From Brachybacterium sp. FME24 (GTDB taxonomy: Bacteria > Actinomycetota > Actinomycetes > Actinomycetales > Dermabacteraceae), in NCBI RefSeq assembly GCF_014897705.1, contig NZ_JABUXV010000001.1:1-64000 (forward strand): a DNA stretch of 64,000 bases, given 5' to 3'. The number at the start of each line of letters is the position of its first letter. Position 1 is the first letter of the stretch. The notes beneath the pieces were generated by a model. The model had not been told where the DNA came from and ran no database searches. It worked only from the letters and a program-made list of their open reading frames with translations. Shown in pieces: positions 11,497 through 20,093 of the stretch. The translations under genes were made by a program, and so were the position numbers.

Positions 11497-12528
11497 TCAG
11501 GCCCGCTCGAGCATGCGGTGCTTCAGAGCCTTGCTCCACTCGTAGTTCGTCTGCGAGATCGTGTCGTCCTTGAAGGCGACGCCGTCCCGATCGACGGCGT
11601 ACGAGAAGACCCCTCCCTTGACGGCACCCTCGGGCTGCCAGTCGGCAAAGGCGACCGCACGCGATTCCTCGAACGGCTCGGACGTGTCGTTCCATTCGTT
11701 CCAGTTGTCGTTCTCCTCGTAGAACGAGAACCCGATGAGGTACTGCTCGGAGTCGATGTGCGGCGCGAAGGTATCCCACGTGCCGTGCAACGAGGAGACA
11801 GCACGCCCATAGGACTGCACGAGCACGAAGTCGAAGCACTCGGCCGTGGCCCGGAAAAGGGGCACGGTGCCGTCCCTGTTGGTGTCGTAGATGAAGAGTC
11901 GATCTGTGCCGCTCTGGGGCCCGATCAGTCGCGACAGCTCCTGGAAGACGCCCACTGCGCGAGCAGTCTCGGCTCCGTCGAGACTGCGCTCCATGTCGAT
12001 GTCGAGTCCGTCGAGGCCGTGAGCGTCCACCAAGGTTTCGACGAGATGCTCGGCGTTGTCCCTATGCCCCTGCGGCGTGTCCGGAAAAGCGGGGTCGAGT
12101 ACGGCGCGTATGTCAGTGGTCCGGACTGCGCGGGTGCCGCGGTCATGCAGCGTCGGAACATACTCGTCCCGCAGGATGCCCCAGAACGGACTGTCGTCCG
12201 GCGTGTAGTCCGGGAAGACGAAGACCAGGTCGATCTCCGGCGGGATCTCGCCGATCGAGTTCGGCCGCGACGGATCGACCGCCCTGTCGTGCCAGGTGCG
12301 GAAATAGGCGAACTCGAGCGGGGGCGCGAGCTCGCCGAGAGCCGTGGCCGCCGAAGCACCCGGAGACTGGGCATGACCGGGCATTTCACCGCGTTCGGCA
12401 ACTCCGCGGCCTGCCCCGTCTCCTCGGGAATGTCCGGGAGGAGCAGCAATCGCCCACGGAGAGGCTCCGAGGACCGTTGTCGTGACGGCCCCCGCGAGCA
12501 GGGTCCGACGAGAGGTGGTGCGAGACAT
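11497..12528 (-). CDS. secreted GH18 endo-beta-N-acetylglucosaminidase, EndoS-like
   Basis: Predicted to cut between the two core GlcNAc residues of N-glycans on glycoproteins outside the cell. 343 aa, a single catalytic domain. The N-terminus has a Tat-type signal (SRRTLLAG at 6-13, then a hydrophobic run to about residue 28). The GH18 signature DGLDIDME lies at 173-180 with E180 the expected acid/base. Segments YFRTWHD (75-81), IGFSFYEEN, VKGGVFSYAVDRDGV and SKALK closely follow streptococcal EndoS, an IgG-specific enzyme. EndoS is about 1000 aa with extra domains that are absent here, so IgG specificity should not be assumed. The start at 12528 has AAAGGA upstream. Divergent from the ABC transporter. 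A chitinase-like role is less likely. Confidence 0.85.
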   Translation of the reverse strand: MSRTTSRRTLLAGAVTTTVLGASPWAIAAPPGHSRGDGAGRGVAERGEMPGHAQSPGASAATALGELAPPLEFAYFRTWHDRAVDPSRPNSIGEIPPEIDLVFVFPDYTPDDSPFWGILRDEYVPTLHDRGTRAVRTTDIRAVLDPAFPDTPQGHRDNAEHLVETLVDAHGLDGLDIDMERSLDGAETARAVGVFQELSRLIGPQSGTDRLFIYDTNRDGTVPLFRATAECFDFVLVQSYGRAVSSLHGTWDTFAPHIDSEQYLIGFSFYEENDNWNEWNDTSEPFEESRAVAFADWQPEGAVKGGVFSYAVDRDGVAFKDDTISQTNYEWSKALKHRMLERA

Positions 12529-12588
12529 CGGTGTCCTTTCCTGGGACGGGAATCGTGACCCGTCGTCCTCACGGGCACCCACGAACGG

Positions 12589-12604
12589 GCAACCGCTTGA
12601 TAAA
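12589..12604. promoter_or_regulatory. weak third copy of the cassette motif
   Basis: GCAACCGCTTGATAAA shares the CG-centred AACCGC core with the boxes at 12666-12681 and 19882-19897, but its outer positions diverge. It lies between the EndoS-like gene and the stronger box. It could be an auxiliary operator or chance. Confidence 0.25.
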
Positions 12605-12664
12605 CCGGATCCGCTGCGTGAACGGCAGTCGGGTCACGAGTGGGTAACATCGTCCGGTGCGATC

Positions 12665-12693
12665 AAGTTAACCGCTAAAGTCGCCACGTACAA
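12665..12693 (-). promoter_or_regulatory. promoter and CG-centred operator for the EndoS-like gene
   Basis: Minus-strand TTGTAC (12688-12693), a 17-bp spacer and TAACTT (12665-12670) form a plausible promoter toward the EndoS-like gene. Inside it, 12666-12681 is the 16-mer AGTTAACCGCTAAAGT, an imperfect palindrome centred on CG, as in LacI-family operators. Nearly the same 16-mer occurs at 19882-19897 upstream of the EndoH-like gene. On the plus strand the site lies 70 bp before the ABC operon, so one regulator could control both directions. Confidence 0.5.
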
Positions 12694-12751
12694 CCAATCA
12701 TCGACGATTGCTCGGACTCCGAGGGAGCGTCCCGTTCACGAGGCGGTGTTC

Positions 12752-13876
12752 ATGACCGAGCCTGCGCCTATCGATGCCCTGGGGTCGGCGGCATCGACGC
12801 AGCGCCCAGCGGAAGCATCCGACGACGGGCCCACCTCGGGCCGCAGACGCCCGACTGCTCGGTCGAGTCGACTGGCGGGCCTGGTCTACCTCCGGCAGCG
12901 CCTGACGATGTACCTGATCGTCGCGTTCGCGAGCGTCCTGGTGAACTTCATCCTTCCGCGCTTCATGCCGGGCGATCCCGCTACGCAGATGATCCGCGAC
13001 ATCACCAACCGCACCGGCGCGCCGCCGTCGGGGTATCAGACCCGCATGATCAAGGCCCGGTACGGAGACCCGGAGCGCCCGGTGCTCCTGCAGTTCTGGG
13101 ACTACATCTCGCGACTCGTCCAAGGTGATCTCGGACAGTCCTCGCAGTACTACCCGATCCCTGTCACCGAGCTCATCGGTCGTGCCCTGCCCTGGACGCT
13201 GTATCTCGCCATCGTCTCCACGATTCTGGGGTGGATGATCGGCACCTACCTCGGCGCCCGCCTCGGGTGGAGGCCCGGCCGACGCCTCGACGCGATCCTG
13301 ACCCCCGTCTCGATGTTCTTCAGCTCGATCCCTGCGTTCTGGCTGGGCCTGCTGATCGTCTGGTACCTCGCCTACAGCAACGGGTGGTTCCCCAACCAGG
13401 GCGCGTACAACAACTCGCTGGAGATCGACTTCTCCGACCCGGACTTCTACCTCTCCGCGCTCTACCACGGGGCGCTTCCACTGGTCACGCTGATCATCGT
13501 CGGGTTCGCCCGGTGGCTGTTCTCCATGCGCAACATGATGATCACGACCGTCAACGAGGACTACGTCCAGCTCGCCCGCGCCAAGGGACTCCCCGAGAAC
13601 CGGATCCGCAATCGCTACGCCGCGCGGAACGCCCTGCTCCCGAACTTCACGGGCCTCGCCCAGAGCATGGGCGGTGCGCTCACCGCAGTGATCCTCGCCG
13701 AGACCGTGTTCATCTACCCCGGCATCGGATCGCTCCTGACCGGCGCCCAGGCCGCCCGCGACTACCCCGTGATGCAGGGAGTGATGCTCATGGTCATCTT
13801 CGCCTCGCTGCTGTTCAACTTCATCGCCGACTCCGTGTACGTCCTCCTGGATCCGCGCACCCGGGAGGTGACGTGA
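12752..13876 (+). CDS. Opp/Dpp-type ABC transporter permease 1
   Basis: Inner-membrane subunit of a peptide- or oligosaccharide-type ABC importer, 374 aa. A disordered N-terminus of about 45 residues is followed by the first membrane helix (YLIVAFASVLVNFILPRFMPGDP), a region typical of OppB/DppB, and five more helices. The EAA-type loop is near YVQLARAKGLPENRI. The ATG at 12752 has GAGG 8 nt upstream; the frame is open further upstream but lacks a start signal. First gene of a five-gene operon. Opp-type systems also carry oligosaccharides such as cello- and chito-oligomers, so the substrate is not fixed by family. Confidence 0.88.
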   Translation: MTEPAPIDALGSAASTQRPAEASDDGPTSGRRRPTARSSRLAGLVYLRQRLTMYLIVAFASVLVNFILPRFMPGDPATQMIRDITNRTGAPPSGYQTRMIKARYGDPERPVLLQFWDYISRLVQGDLGQSSQYYPIPVTELIGRALPWTLYLAIVSTILGWMIGTYLGARLGWRPGRRLDAILTPVSMFFSSIPAFWLGLLIVWYLAYSNGWFPNQGAYNNSLEIDFSDPDFYLSALYHGALPLVTLIIVGFARWLFSMRNMMITTVNEDYVQLARAKGLPENRIRNRYAARNALLPNFTGLAQSMGGALTAVILAETVFIYPGIGSLLTGAQAARDYPVMQGVMLMVIFASLLFNFIADSVYVLLDPRTREVT

Positions 13877-13877
13877 C

Positions 13878-14807
13878 GTGCTGACGCGATTCCTCCTCAT
13901 CGGCAAAGTGCAGATCGGCCTCGCGATCATCGGTCTGTTCACCCTCACGGCGATTCTCGGACCATGGTTCAGCCGGAACGTGCTCGAGATGACCCCGCAG
14001 CAGGTCGACTACCTGCACCTCAACGGCGGTCCTCCGGATTCCACGCACTGGTTGGGTACGACCAGCCAGGGGCAGGACGTCCTGTCGTGGATGCTCTACG
14101 GCACCCGCACCTCCATGCTCGTCGGCTTCGCATCCGCCGTGATCGGCACCTTCCTCACCATCGTCATCGGGGCGTGGGCGGGGTTCGCCGGCGGTCTCAT
14201 CGACCGATTCCTCAACGGCACGATCCTGGTATTCGGGAACTTCCCGACGTTCGCGCTGCTCTTCATCGTCGCGGCCGCGTTCCAGAACGCGAACTGGGTC
14301 CTGGTCTCGATCGTCATCGGCGGCATCGAGTGGGCCGGCGGCGCTCGTCAGATCCGAGCTCAGACGATGAGCCTGCGAGGGCGAGATTTCACGACCGCGC
14401 TCCGAACCGTCGGCGAGTCCCGCGCCCGGATCATCCTGGTCGAGGTCATGCCCCACCTGCTCGGCGTCATCTCCCCCATGTTCCTCGGCCTCATCGCCGC
14501 CGGTGTGAACCAGCAGGCCGCACTGGCCTTCTTGGGGATCGGCAACCCCTCGGAGCCCTCGTGGGGCCTGATGATCAACTGGGCCATGACGCAGAACGCG
14601 CTGTTCCGCGGCCTGTGGTGGTGGTTCATACCCCCGGGCCTCGCGCTGTGCCTCATCGGCTTCGCGACCACGATGGTCAATTTCGGTCTCGACGAGATCA
14701 CGAACCCCACGTTGTCCAGCAAGCGGATGAAGCTCATGCGCATCTTCCTCCGGGACAAGGCACGACCAGCGTCACCGACGCGTCAGAAGGAGATGGCTAC
14801 GCGATGA
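13878..14807 (+). CDS. Opp/Dpp-type ABC transporter permease 2
   Basis: Second membrane subunit (OppC/DppC-like), 309 aa, about six helices. The region HWLGTTSQGQDVLSWMLYGTR matches the family's periplasmic signature (GTDxxGRDxxSRxxxGxR type). The GTG at 13878 follows GGAGGTGA 8 nt upstream and lies 1 bp past the stop of permease 1. Its stop overlaps the first ATPase start (ATGA). It pairs with permease 1 to form the channel. Confidence 0.88.
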   Translation: MLTRFLLIGKVQIGLAIIGLFTLTAILGPWFSRNVLEMTPQQVDYLHLNGGPPDSTHWLGTTSQGQDVLSWMLYGTRTSMLVGFASAVIGTFLTIVIGAWAGFAGGLIDRFLNGTILVFGNFPTFALLFIVAAAFQNANWVLVSIVIGGIEWAGGARQIRAQTMSLRGRDFTTALRTVGESRARIILVEVMPHLLGVISPMFLGLIAAGVNQQAALAFLGIGNPSEPSWGLMINWAMTQNALFRGLWWWFIPPGLALCLIGFATTMVNFGLDEITNPTLSSKRMKLMRIFLRDKARPASPTRQKEMATR

Positions 14808-15937
14808 CCCTCACCACCGTCCCGAAGAACCTCGAGACCGAATCCGAGATCATCGAACGACTCGAGAACTCCTCGACGCTGCTCGACGTGCGCGGCCTCT
14901 GCGTCGACTACGTCACCGAAGCCGGGAACATCCGCGCCTGCGACGACATCAACCTCACCCTCAAGCGGGGAGAGATCCTCGGCGTCGCCGGGGAATCGGC
15001 CAGCGGAAAGTCCACCCTGCTCAACGCGCTGGGCCGGTTGCAGCGGATGCCCGCGGCCACGAGCGCCGGGGAGATCCGGTTCCATCCGACCGATGGCACG
15101 GAGTCCCTCGACCTCGCCGCCCTCACCGAGGACGAGCTGAGGCCATACCGGTGGACGAAGATCTCCGTCGTCATGCAGTCGGCGATGGCGAGCCTGAACC
15201 CGGTGATCCGGCTCGGTGAGCAGTTCACCGACGTCATCCGCACACATGACCCACGGCTCACGCAGGAGCAGGCTCGAGATCAGGCGGCAGATCTGCTGAC
15301 CATGGTCGGTATCAGCGCAGACCGCCTGACCGCGTTCCCGTTCCAGCTCTCCGGTGGTATGCAGCAACGGGCATTGATCGCCCTGTCGCTCGCCTGCGAT
15401 CCGGACCTCGTCCTCATGGATGAGCCGACGACGGCAGTCGATGTCGTGATGCAGAGGCAGATCCTGGACCAGGTTCTCGCTGCGCAGGAACGGCTCGGCT
15501 TCGCCGTCGTGTTCGTGACCCATGACCTCTCGCTGCTCCTGGAGATCTCCGACCGCATCGCGATCATGTACGGCGGCAAGATCGTCGAGATCGGGACAGC
15601 GGCGAGGCTGCACGACAGCGCGAAGCACCCGTACACCCGCGCCCTGCGTCGGGCCTTTCCGCCCCTGTCCGAGCCGGTGCGTCGACTGTCCGGTATCTCA
15701 GGTTCCCCGCCTGATCTTCTGGACCTGCCCCCCGGATGCGCTTTTGCTCCGCGCTGTGAATCAGCCATGGCGATCTGCCACCAGCGCGTCCCCGAGCTCC
15801 GCGACGTCCCCGACGGCCGCAGTGCGTGCTTCCTCAGCAACGGCGAGCTCAGCGAATCCGAACTGACGCAACAGCTGCCCGCGACTTCGAACCCTGGCCC
15901 CAGCTCTCGCCCTGCGGAAGGAGGCGATCACCAGTGA
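14804..15937 (+). CDS. Opp/Dpp-type ABC transporter ATPase 1
   Basis: Cytoplasmic ATPase of the importer (OppD/DppD-like), 377 aa. Walker A GESASGKST (63-71), signature LSGGMQQR (182-189), Walker B LVLMDEP (202-208) and the H-loop VTHD are all intact. The C-terminal oligopeptide-transporter domain with cysteine pattern GCAFAPRCESAMAIC is present; these cysteines often bind an iron-sulfur cluster in the family. AAGGAGA lies before the ATG. Starts inside the permease 2 stop and ends inside the next ATPase start (GTGA). Confidence 0.9.
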   Translation: MTLTTVPKNLETESEIIERLENSSTLLDVRGLCVDYVTEAGNIRACDDINLTLKRGEILGVAGESASGKSTLLNALGRLQRMPAATSAGEIRFHPTDGTESLDLAALTEDELRPYRWTKISVVMQSAMASLNPVIRLGEQFTDVIRTHDPRLTQEQARDQAADLLTMVGISADRLTAFPFQLSGGMQQRALIALSLACDPDLVLMDEPTTAVDVVMQRQILDQVLAAQERLGFAVVFVTHDLSLLLEISDRIAIMYGGKIVEIGTAARLHDSAKHPYTRALRRAFPPLSEPVRRLSGISGSPPDLLDLPPGCAFAPRCESAMAICHQRVPELRDVPDGRSACFLSNGELSESELTQQLPATSNPGPSSRPAEGGDHQ

Positions 15938-17037
15938 CCAGACCCGAACCCAGAGTTTCCGCGGGGACTGTTCCAGCGCAGGACGCTGATGGCAGGCTCG
16001 CGCTCGCGCCCGACCATGGAGAAGACGCCGTCCCGGTCCTGGAGGCCCGCGACGTCCACGTGCATTTCTCCGGCACGGACAGCGCCGGCCGGCCGGTGAC
16101 GATCCGCGCGCTCGACGGAGTCGATCTCAAGCTCTTCCCCGGTCAGATCAGTGCCCTCGTCGGCGAGTCCGGTTCGGGGAAGACCACCATCGCGCGACTC
16201 TTCGCGCTGATCCACAAGCCCACTCACGGCGAGATCATGCATGACGGGAAGCCCATACGCGTACGAGGAGGCCGCGCCGAGCGTGCGTACTACCGCAAGG
16301 TGCAGTTGATCTACCAGGACCCCTTCGCCTCCCTGAACGGACTGAAGAAGGTCCGCACCATCGTCTCCCGAGTGGTGAAGATCCACTTCCCCCGACTGGG
16401 CCGGGTCAAGAACCGGGAGCGGACCGCGGAGCTGCTCGAGAAGGCGAATATGACGCCCTCGGCGCGCTACCTCGACCGCTACCCCACGGATCTGTCGGGT
16501 GGGCAGCGCCAGCGGATCGCGATCGCCCGCGCTCTCGCCGTCGATCCGGACGTGCTGCTGGCGGACGAACCGACCTCGATGCTCGATGCGTCGATTCGAC
16601 TGGATGTCCTGAACCTGCTGGGCGACCTCCGCGAGTCCGAGAACATCGCGGTCCTGTACATCACCCACGACATCGCGAGCGCCCGGTATCTCTCCGACCA
16701 GATCCATGTCATGTACGGCGGGAAGATCATCGAGTCCGGGCCGACGGAGAGCATCATCTCCGCTCCCCTGCATCCGTACACGAAGCTCCTGCTCGGCGCA
16801 GCTCCCGACCCCGCACGGTTCAAGGGCTCCGGCACACCGACCCATGAGCCGATCACGGACTCCCGGCCCGTCGACAACTCCTCGGACATCCCAGGGTGCC
16901 GATTCGCGGACAGGTGCCCCGTGGCCATGCCGAAGTGCACCTCCGAAGCCCTCCCCCTGTTCCGCAGCACCCAGGATGCCCACACGGTGCAGTGCTGGCA
17001 GGCGGAGAACGCCGCTGAGTATGAGCGGCAGTCGTGA
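15934..17037 (+). CDS. Opp/Dpp-type ABC transporter ATPase 2
   Basis: Partner ATPase (OppF/DppF-like), 367 aa. Walker A GESGSGKTT (77-85), signature LSGGQRQR (187-194) and Walker B VLLADEP (207-213). The cysteine-containing C-terminal domain (GCRFADRCPVAMPKC) matches the family. The GTG at 15934 has AAGGAGG 9 nt upstream and overlaps the previous stop. The frame is open upstream inside ATPase 1 but that part is not coding. About 40 N-terminal residues precede the ABC core. Confidence 0.9.
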   Translation: MTRPEPRVSAGTVPAQDADGRLALAPDHGEDAVPVLEARDVHVHFSGTDSAGRPVTIRALDGVDLKLFPGQISALVGESGSGKTTIARLFALIHKPTHGEIMHDGKPIRVRGGRAERAYYRKVQLIYQDPFASLNGLKKVRTIVSRVVKIHFPRLGRVKNRERTAELLEKANMTPSARYLDRYPTDLSGGQRQRIAIARALAVDPDVLLADEPTSMLDASIRLDVLNLLGDLRESENIAVLYITHDIASARYLSDQIHVMYGGKIIESGPTESIISAPLHPYTKLLLGAAPDPARFKGSGTPTHEPITDSRPVDNSSDIPGCRFADRCPVAMPKCTSEALPLFRSTQDAHTVQCWQAENAAEYERQS

Positions 17038-17083
17038 CACCGATCCCGGAATCACACGGACACTGCAATGAAGGAGTAGCTCC

Positions 17084-18838
17084 ATGACACACCGAATGTC
17101 CACCACCACGTTCACTCGTCGCTCTCTGCTCGGCCTGGGCGCTGCCGCACTCACCGCCACCTCCCTGGCCGCATGCGGCAGCGGAACAGGGAGCTCCGAG
17201 AGCGGTGCCTCGGACACCGGCGGCTCGGGCGCGCGATCCAGCGAAGGAACGATCGACAACGACGGCATCCTGCGCATCGGCGCCCTCGTCGCGACCTCGA
17301 ACGTCTTCCCGGAGAACTTCAACGTCTTCGGCGGCGGCGAATCCGCCCCGGGCAACGCCCTGTTCTGGGAGACCCTCTTCCGGATCTCCTCGACCGACGG
17401 CTCAGCGCTGGTCCCCAACCTCGGCGAGGATGTCGAGTACACGGAAGGGGGCAAAGTTGCCACCTACACTCTGCGCGATGACGTGACCTGGAACGATGGC
17501 GAGAAGTTCACCTCGAAGGATGTCGCCTTCACCTACGGCTTCATCTACGAGGAGCCCGGAACCGAGCCCGACGCGGAAGGGAACCTGCCGTGGCTCGCCA
17601 AGGCCATCGAGACGCCCGACGAGCAGACCGTCGTCGTCACCTACAACGAGCCGCAGTACACACAGGACCTCCCCTTGTCGCTGTACTACCCGATCTACCC
17701 CGAGCACATCTACAAGGATCTCGACCGCCAGAACTACCTGGACAAGGACCCCGTGGGCACCGGCCCCGGCCGCCTGAAGAACTTCTCCGGACAGCAGATC
17801 GAGATCGAGATCCGCGACGACTACTGGGGTGAGGTGAGCCCGGATCTCGCAGAGGTGCACATCGTGCCCTCCGGCACCGCAGGCAATATCGAATCGCAGA
17901 TCACCCAGGGTGAGGTCGACTGGTCCCAGGGCGGCGCCCCGGGCGTCGTCACCAACTTCGTGACCATGGAGGACCACAACGGGTACTACTACTACCCGGA
18001 TGGTTCGACCCGGGGGATCATCATGGCAACGCACAAGGGACCCACGCAGGACCCGGCAGTACGTCGCGCGCTGCGCGCAGGCGCGGACATGGGGATCGTC
18101 GCCGAAGCGGCCGGGATCGCCTACACAGTCCCCTCGGTGAGCGGTCTCGATACCGGTATCTATGCGTCCATGCTGAAGGACGAGTACAAGAGCCCGATGA
18201 CCCCGGATGTCGAAGCAGCCAAGAAGGAGCTCGCAGATGCCGGGTGGACCGTCAATGAGCAGGGGCATCTCGAGAAGGACGGACAGGAGTACCCCCTCAA
18301 GCTCGCCATCCAGAACGACAATCCCGCCGAGATGACGACGATGCCGATCGTGGTCGACCAGTGGTCCACGAATCTCGGACTGACCATCGAGTTCACGCCG
18401 CTCCCGCCCGACGTCTTCGGACCGGCGCAGGCCAAGGGTGACTACGAGCTGTCCCTGTGGACGACCAATGCTGCAGGCGGCGCGTTCCAGGCGTTCACCA
18501 TGTACATGCATTCGAAGATCTACGAGATCGGCGACGAAGTCGCCGACGGCAACTATGGTCGCTGGCAGATGCCGGACGCCGCGCAGGAAGCGATCATGGC
18601 GATCACCCAGACCCCGCCGGACCAGGTCGATGCGATCATCGAGCATTGCCAGGTGCTGCAGCAGGCTGTCGCTGAGGACGCCCCGTACATCCCGGTGCAG
18701 TCCAACGGCGCAGGTGGCATGTTCTCGACGAAGAAATGGTCCGGCCTCGAGGAGGCGTCGGAGATCGACTACTTCCCGCGCGTCGACGGCTACAACAACG
18801 TGGTCCAGACGATCGCGCAGTTCACGCCCTCGACGTGA
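17084..18838 (+). CDS. family 5 extracellular solute-binding lipoprotein
   Basis: Substrate receptor of the ABC importer, 584 aa, anchored outside the membrane by lipid. The signal is TRRSLLGLG (11-19, Tat-like) with lipobox LAAC, lipidated cysteine C31. The mature part has the SBP_bac_5 fold (OppA/DppA type), with AFTYGFIYEE near residue 145. A serine/glycine-rich linker follows the cysteine. AAGGAG is 7 nt before the ATG; a second ATG at 17096 is less well placed. Family 5 proteins bind peptides, nickel or oligosaccharides. The two flanking endoglycosidases suggest released N-glycans or glycopeptides, which is inference. Confidence 0.88.
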   Translation: MTHRMSTTTFTRRSLLGLGAAALTATSLAACGSGTGSSESGASDTGGSGARSSEGTIDNDGILRIGALVATSNVFPENFNVFGGGESAPGNALFWETLFRISSTDGSALVPNLGEDVEYTEGGKVATYTLRDDVTWNDGEKFTSKDVAFTYGFIYEEPGTEPDAEGNLPWLAKAIETPDEQTVVVTYNEPQYTQDLPLSLYYPIYPEHIYKDLDRQNYLDKDPVGTGPGRLKNFSGQQIEIEIRDDYWGEVSPDLAEVHIVPSGTAGNIESQITQGEVDWSQGGAPGVVTNFVTMEDHNGYYYYPDGSTRGIIMATHKGPTQDPAVRRALRAGADMGIVAEAAGIAYTVPSVSGLDTGIYASMLKDEYKSPMTPDVEAAKKELADAGWTVNEQGHLEKDGQEYPLKLAIQNDNPAEMTTMPIVVDQWSTNLGLTIEFTPLPPDVFGPAQAKGDYELSLWTTNAAGGAFQAFTMYMHSKIYEIGDEVADGNYGRWQMPDAAQEAIMAITQTPPDQVDAIIEHCQVLQQAVAEDAPYIPVQSNGAGGMFSTKKWSGLEEASEIDYFPRVDGYNNVVQTIAQFTPST

Positions 18839-18845
18839 GGATGAC

Positions 18846-18875
18846 GTGCGGGGCCACCCTGAGGTGGCCCCGCAC
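18846..18875. terminator. bidirectional hairpin between convergent genes
   Basis: Perfect 13-bp arms GTGCGGGGCCACC (18846-18858) and GGTGGCCCCGCAC (18863-18875) with loop CTGA. It lies 7 bp past the binding-protein stop and 14 bp past the end of the converging EndoH-like gene, so it can serve both. Confidence 0.8.
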
Positions 18876-18889
18876 TGATCCGTACCAGG

Positions 18890-19801
18890 TCAGCTGATGT
18901 GAGCCGGGCTGCCGTAGAGGGGCTCGGTGAAAGCGGACACCAGCTCGGACTGGTCCCCCTCCTGCAGCTGGTAGGTCACGAACGCACCGCAGCCCTCGGC
19001 CACCGTCCGTTCCGCCAGCTCCCGCACGTGGTCCGGCGTGGCCCCTCCTCCGGGGCCGAGGTCGACGGCCGCCGCACCGTACTGCGATCGCGGGAGACCC
19101 GGGACGTCGAAATCACGGAAACTTCCGTAGTAGGGGTTCCACGCGTAATCGACCATGTCTCCCACTCGCTTCCCGTCGTACTCCTGGTTCTCGGCGGAAG
19201 GGCCGATCACGTAGAAGGTGATCAGCGCGTTCGGGAGTCGCTGGCGCAACGACTGCACGAAGTACACGAAGGAGAACGCATTGGGCTGACCGGTGCCGTT
19301 GGCTCCGTACTCCACCCATTCGTCATCGAGGTCCACGCCATCGAGTCCGTAGCGACGCACGACCTTCGTCACCTGCTGGGCGAATTGATCTGCCGCGCGC
19401 TTGTCGGGGAAGTTGGCGAAGCCCGCCCCCTGATGATTCCCGAGCACAGAGAGCACCACCTTGATACCCATCTGCTGGAGCGGGCGGACATAGGTGTCGA
19501 CGTTGTCCAGGACGTGCTGGACGTTCTCGTTGAGATGCAGGTACGCCTGCTCGCCGTCGTAGTTGATGTTCGCCGCGAAGATCACGGCGATGTCGAAGCC
19601 CGGGCCGCCGTCATCGAGCACGTAGTGGCCGACATTCAGGAGTGAATTGTCGTTGACTTCGATGTAGGCGACAGAGGCGATCCGGTCGCCCCGTCGCGTC
19701 GGATCCGCGGCGGCGGGCCCGGCGAGCACGCCCGCCCCGAGCCCTCCGGCAGCCAGGCCCCCGACACCTGTGAACAGTGTCCTGCGATTGATGAGTGTCA
19801 T
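18890..19801 (-). CDS. secreted GH18 endo-beta-N-acetylglucosaminidase, EndoH-like
   Basis: Predicted to release N-glycans by cutting the GlcNAc-GlcNAc core bond; EndoH itself prefers high-mannose and hybrid glycans. 303 aa. Tat-type signal NRRTLFTG (5-12) and a hydrophobic stretch to about residue 32. GH18 signature DGVDLDDE at 154-161 with E161 catalytic. Segments WVEYGANGT, YAWNPYYG, TVAEGCGAFVTYQL and VSAFTEPLYGS follow Streptomyces EndoH along the whole length, a strong one-domain match. The ATG at 19801 has GGAGGA 7 nt upstream. It converges on the transporter operon and shares an upstream motif with the EndoS-like gene. Confidence 0.9.
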   Translation of the reverse strand: MTLINRRTLFTGVGGLAAGGLGAGVLAGPAAADPTRRGDRIASVAYIEVNDNSLLNVGHYVLDDGGPGFDIAVIFAANINYDGEQAYLHLNENVQHVLDNVDTYVRPLQQMGIKVVLSVLGNHQGAGFANFPDKRAADQFAQQVTKVVRRYGLDGVDLDDEWVEYGANGTGQPNAFSFVYFVQSLRQRLPNALITFYVIGPSAENQEYDGKRVGDMVDYAWNPYYGSFRDFDVPGLPRSQYGAAAVDLGPGGGATPDHVRELAERTVAEGCGAFVTYQLQEGDQSELVSAFTEPLYGSPAHIS

Positions 19802-19881
19802 GCAGTGTCCTCCAGTACGGATCACGTCCGGGTGCTCCGGACGATCGGAGCAACGCTGCCCCGACCCTTCAGACCTTAGTT

Positions 19882-19897
19882 ACTTAACCGCATTAGT
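19882..19897. promoter_or_regulatory. CG-centred operator-like 16-mer upstream of the EndoH-like gene
   Basis: ACTTAACCGCATTAGT, an imperfect palindrome around CG. On the minus strand it reads ACTAATGCGGTTAAGT, against ACTTTAGCGGTTAACT upstream of the EndoS-like gene (12666-12681): 12 of 16 positions are identical. It lies about 80 bp before the EndoH-like start. A candidate operator for a LacI-type regulator not encoded in this window. Confidence 0.5.
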
Positions 19898-20093
19898 GCC
19901 AGGGGTTGGCGTCGGTGAGGTGACGATGCAGGGCGGTCAACCCGAGCTCCGCCACACGACCGAGCAGGCCGATCACCCCCGTGGACCGTGAAGGACTTCC
20001 GAGCGGCGTCGAGGCTGAGGTCGATGTAGCGGCCGGAAGCGAGCCCGCTGTCGCGCGGCGATCCCACGTCCTGAGTCCCCACCGTCATCGGTG

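Noticed and set aside
18890..19801. Chitinase for the EndoH-like gene
   Set aside because: The DxxDxDDE motif and the whole-length similarity to EndoH favour an endo-beta-N-acetylglucosaminidase; chitinase DxxDxDxE context and substrate insertions are missing.
11497..19897. Recent mobile element carrying the glycan cassette
   Set aside because: No transposase, integrase, tRNA end or flanking direct repeats were seen, and GC and codon use look like the neighbours by eye.
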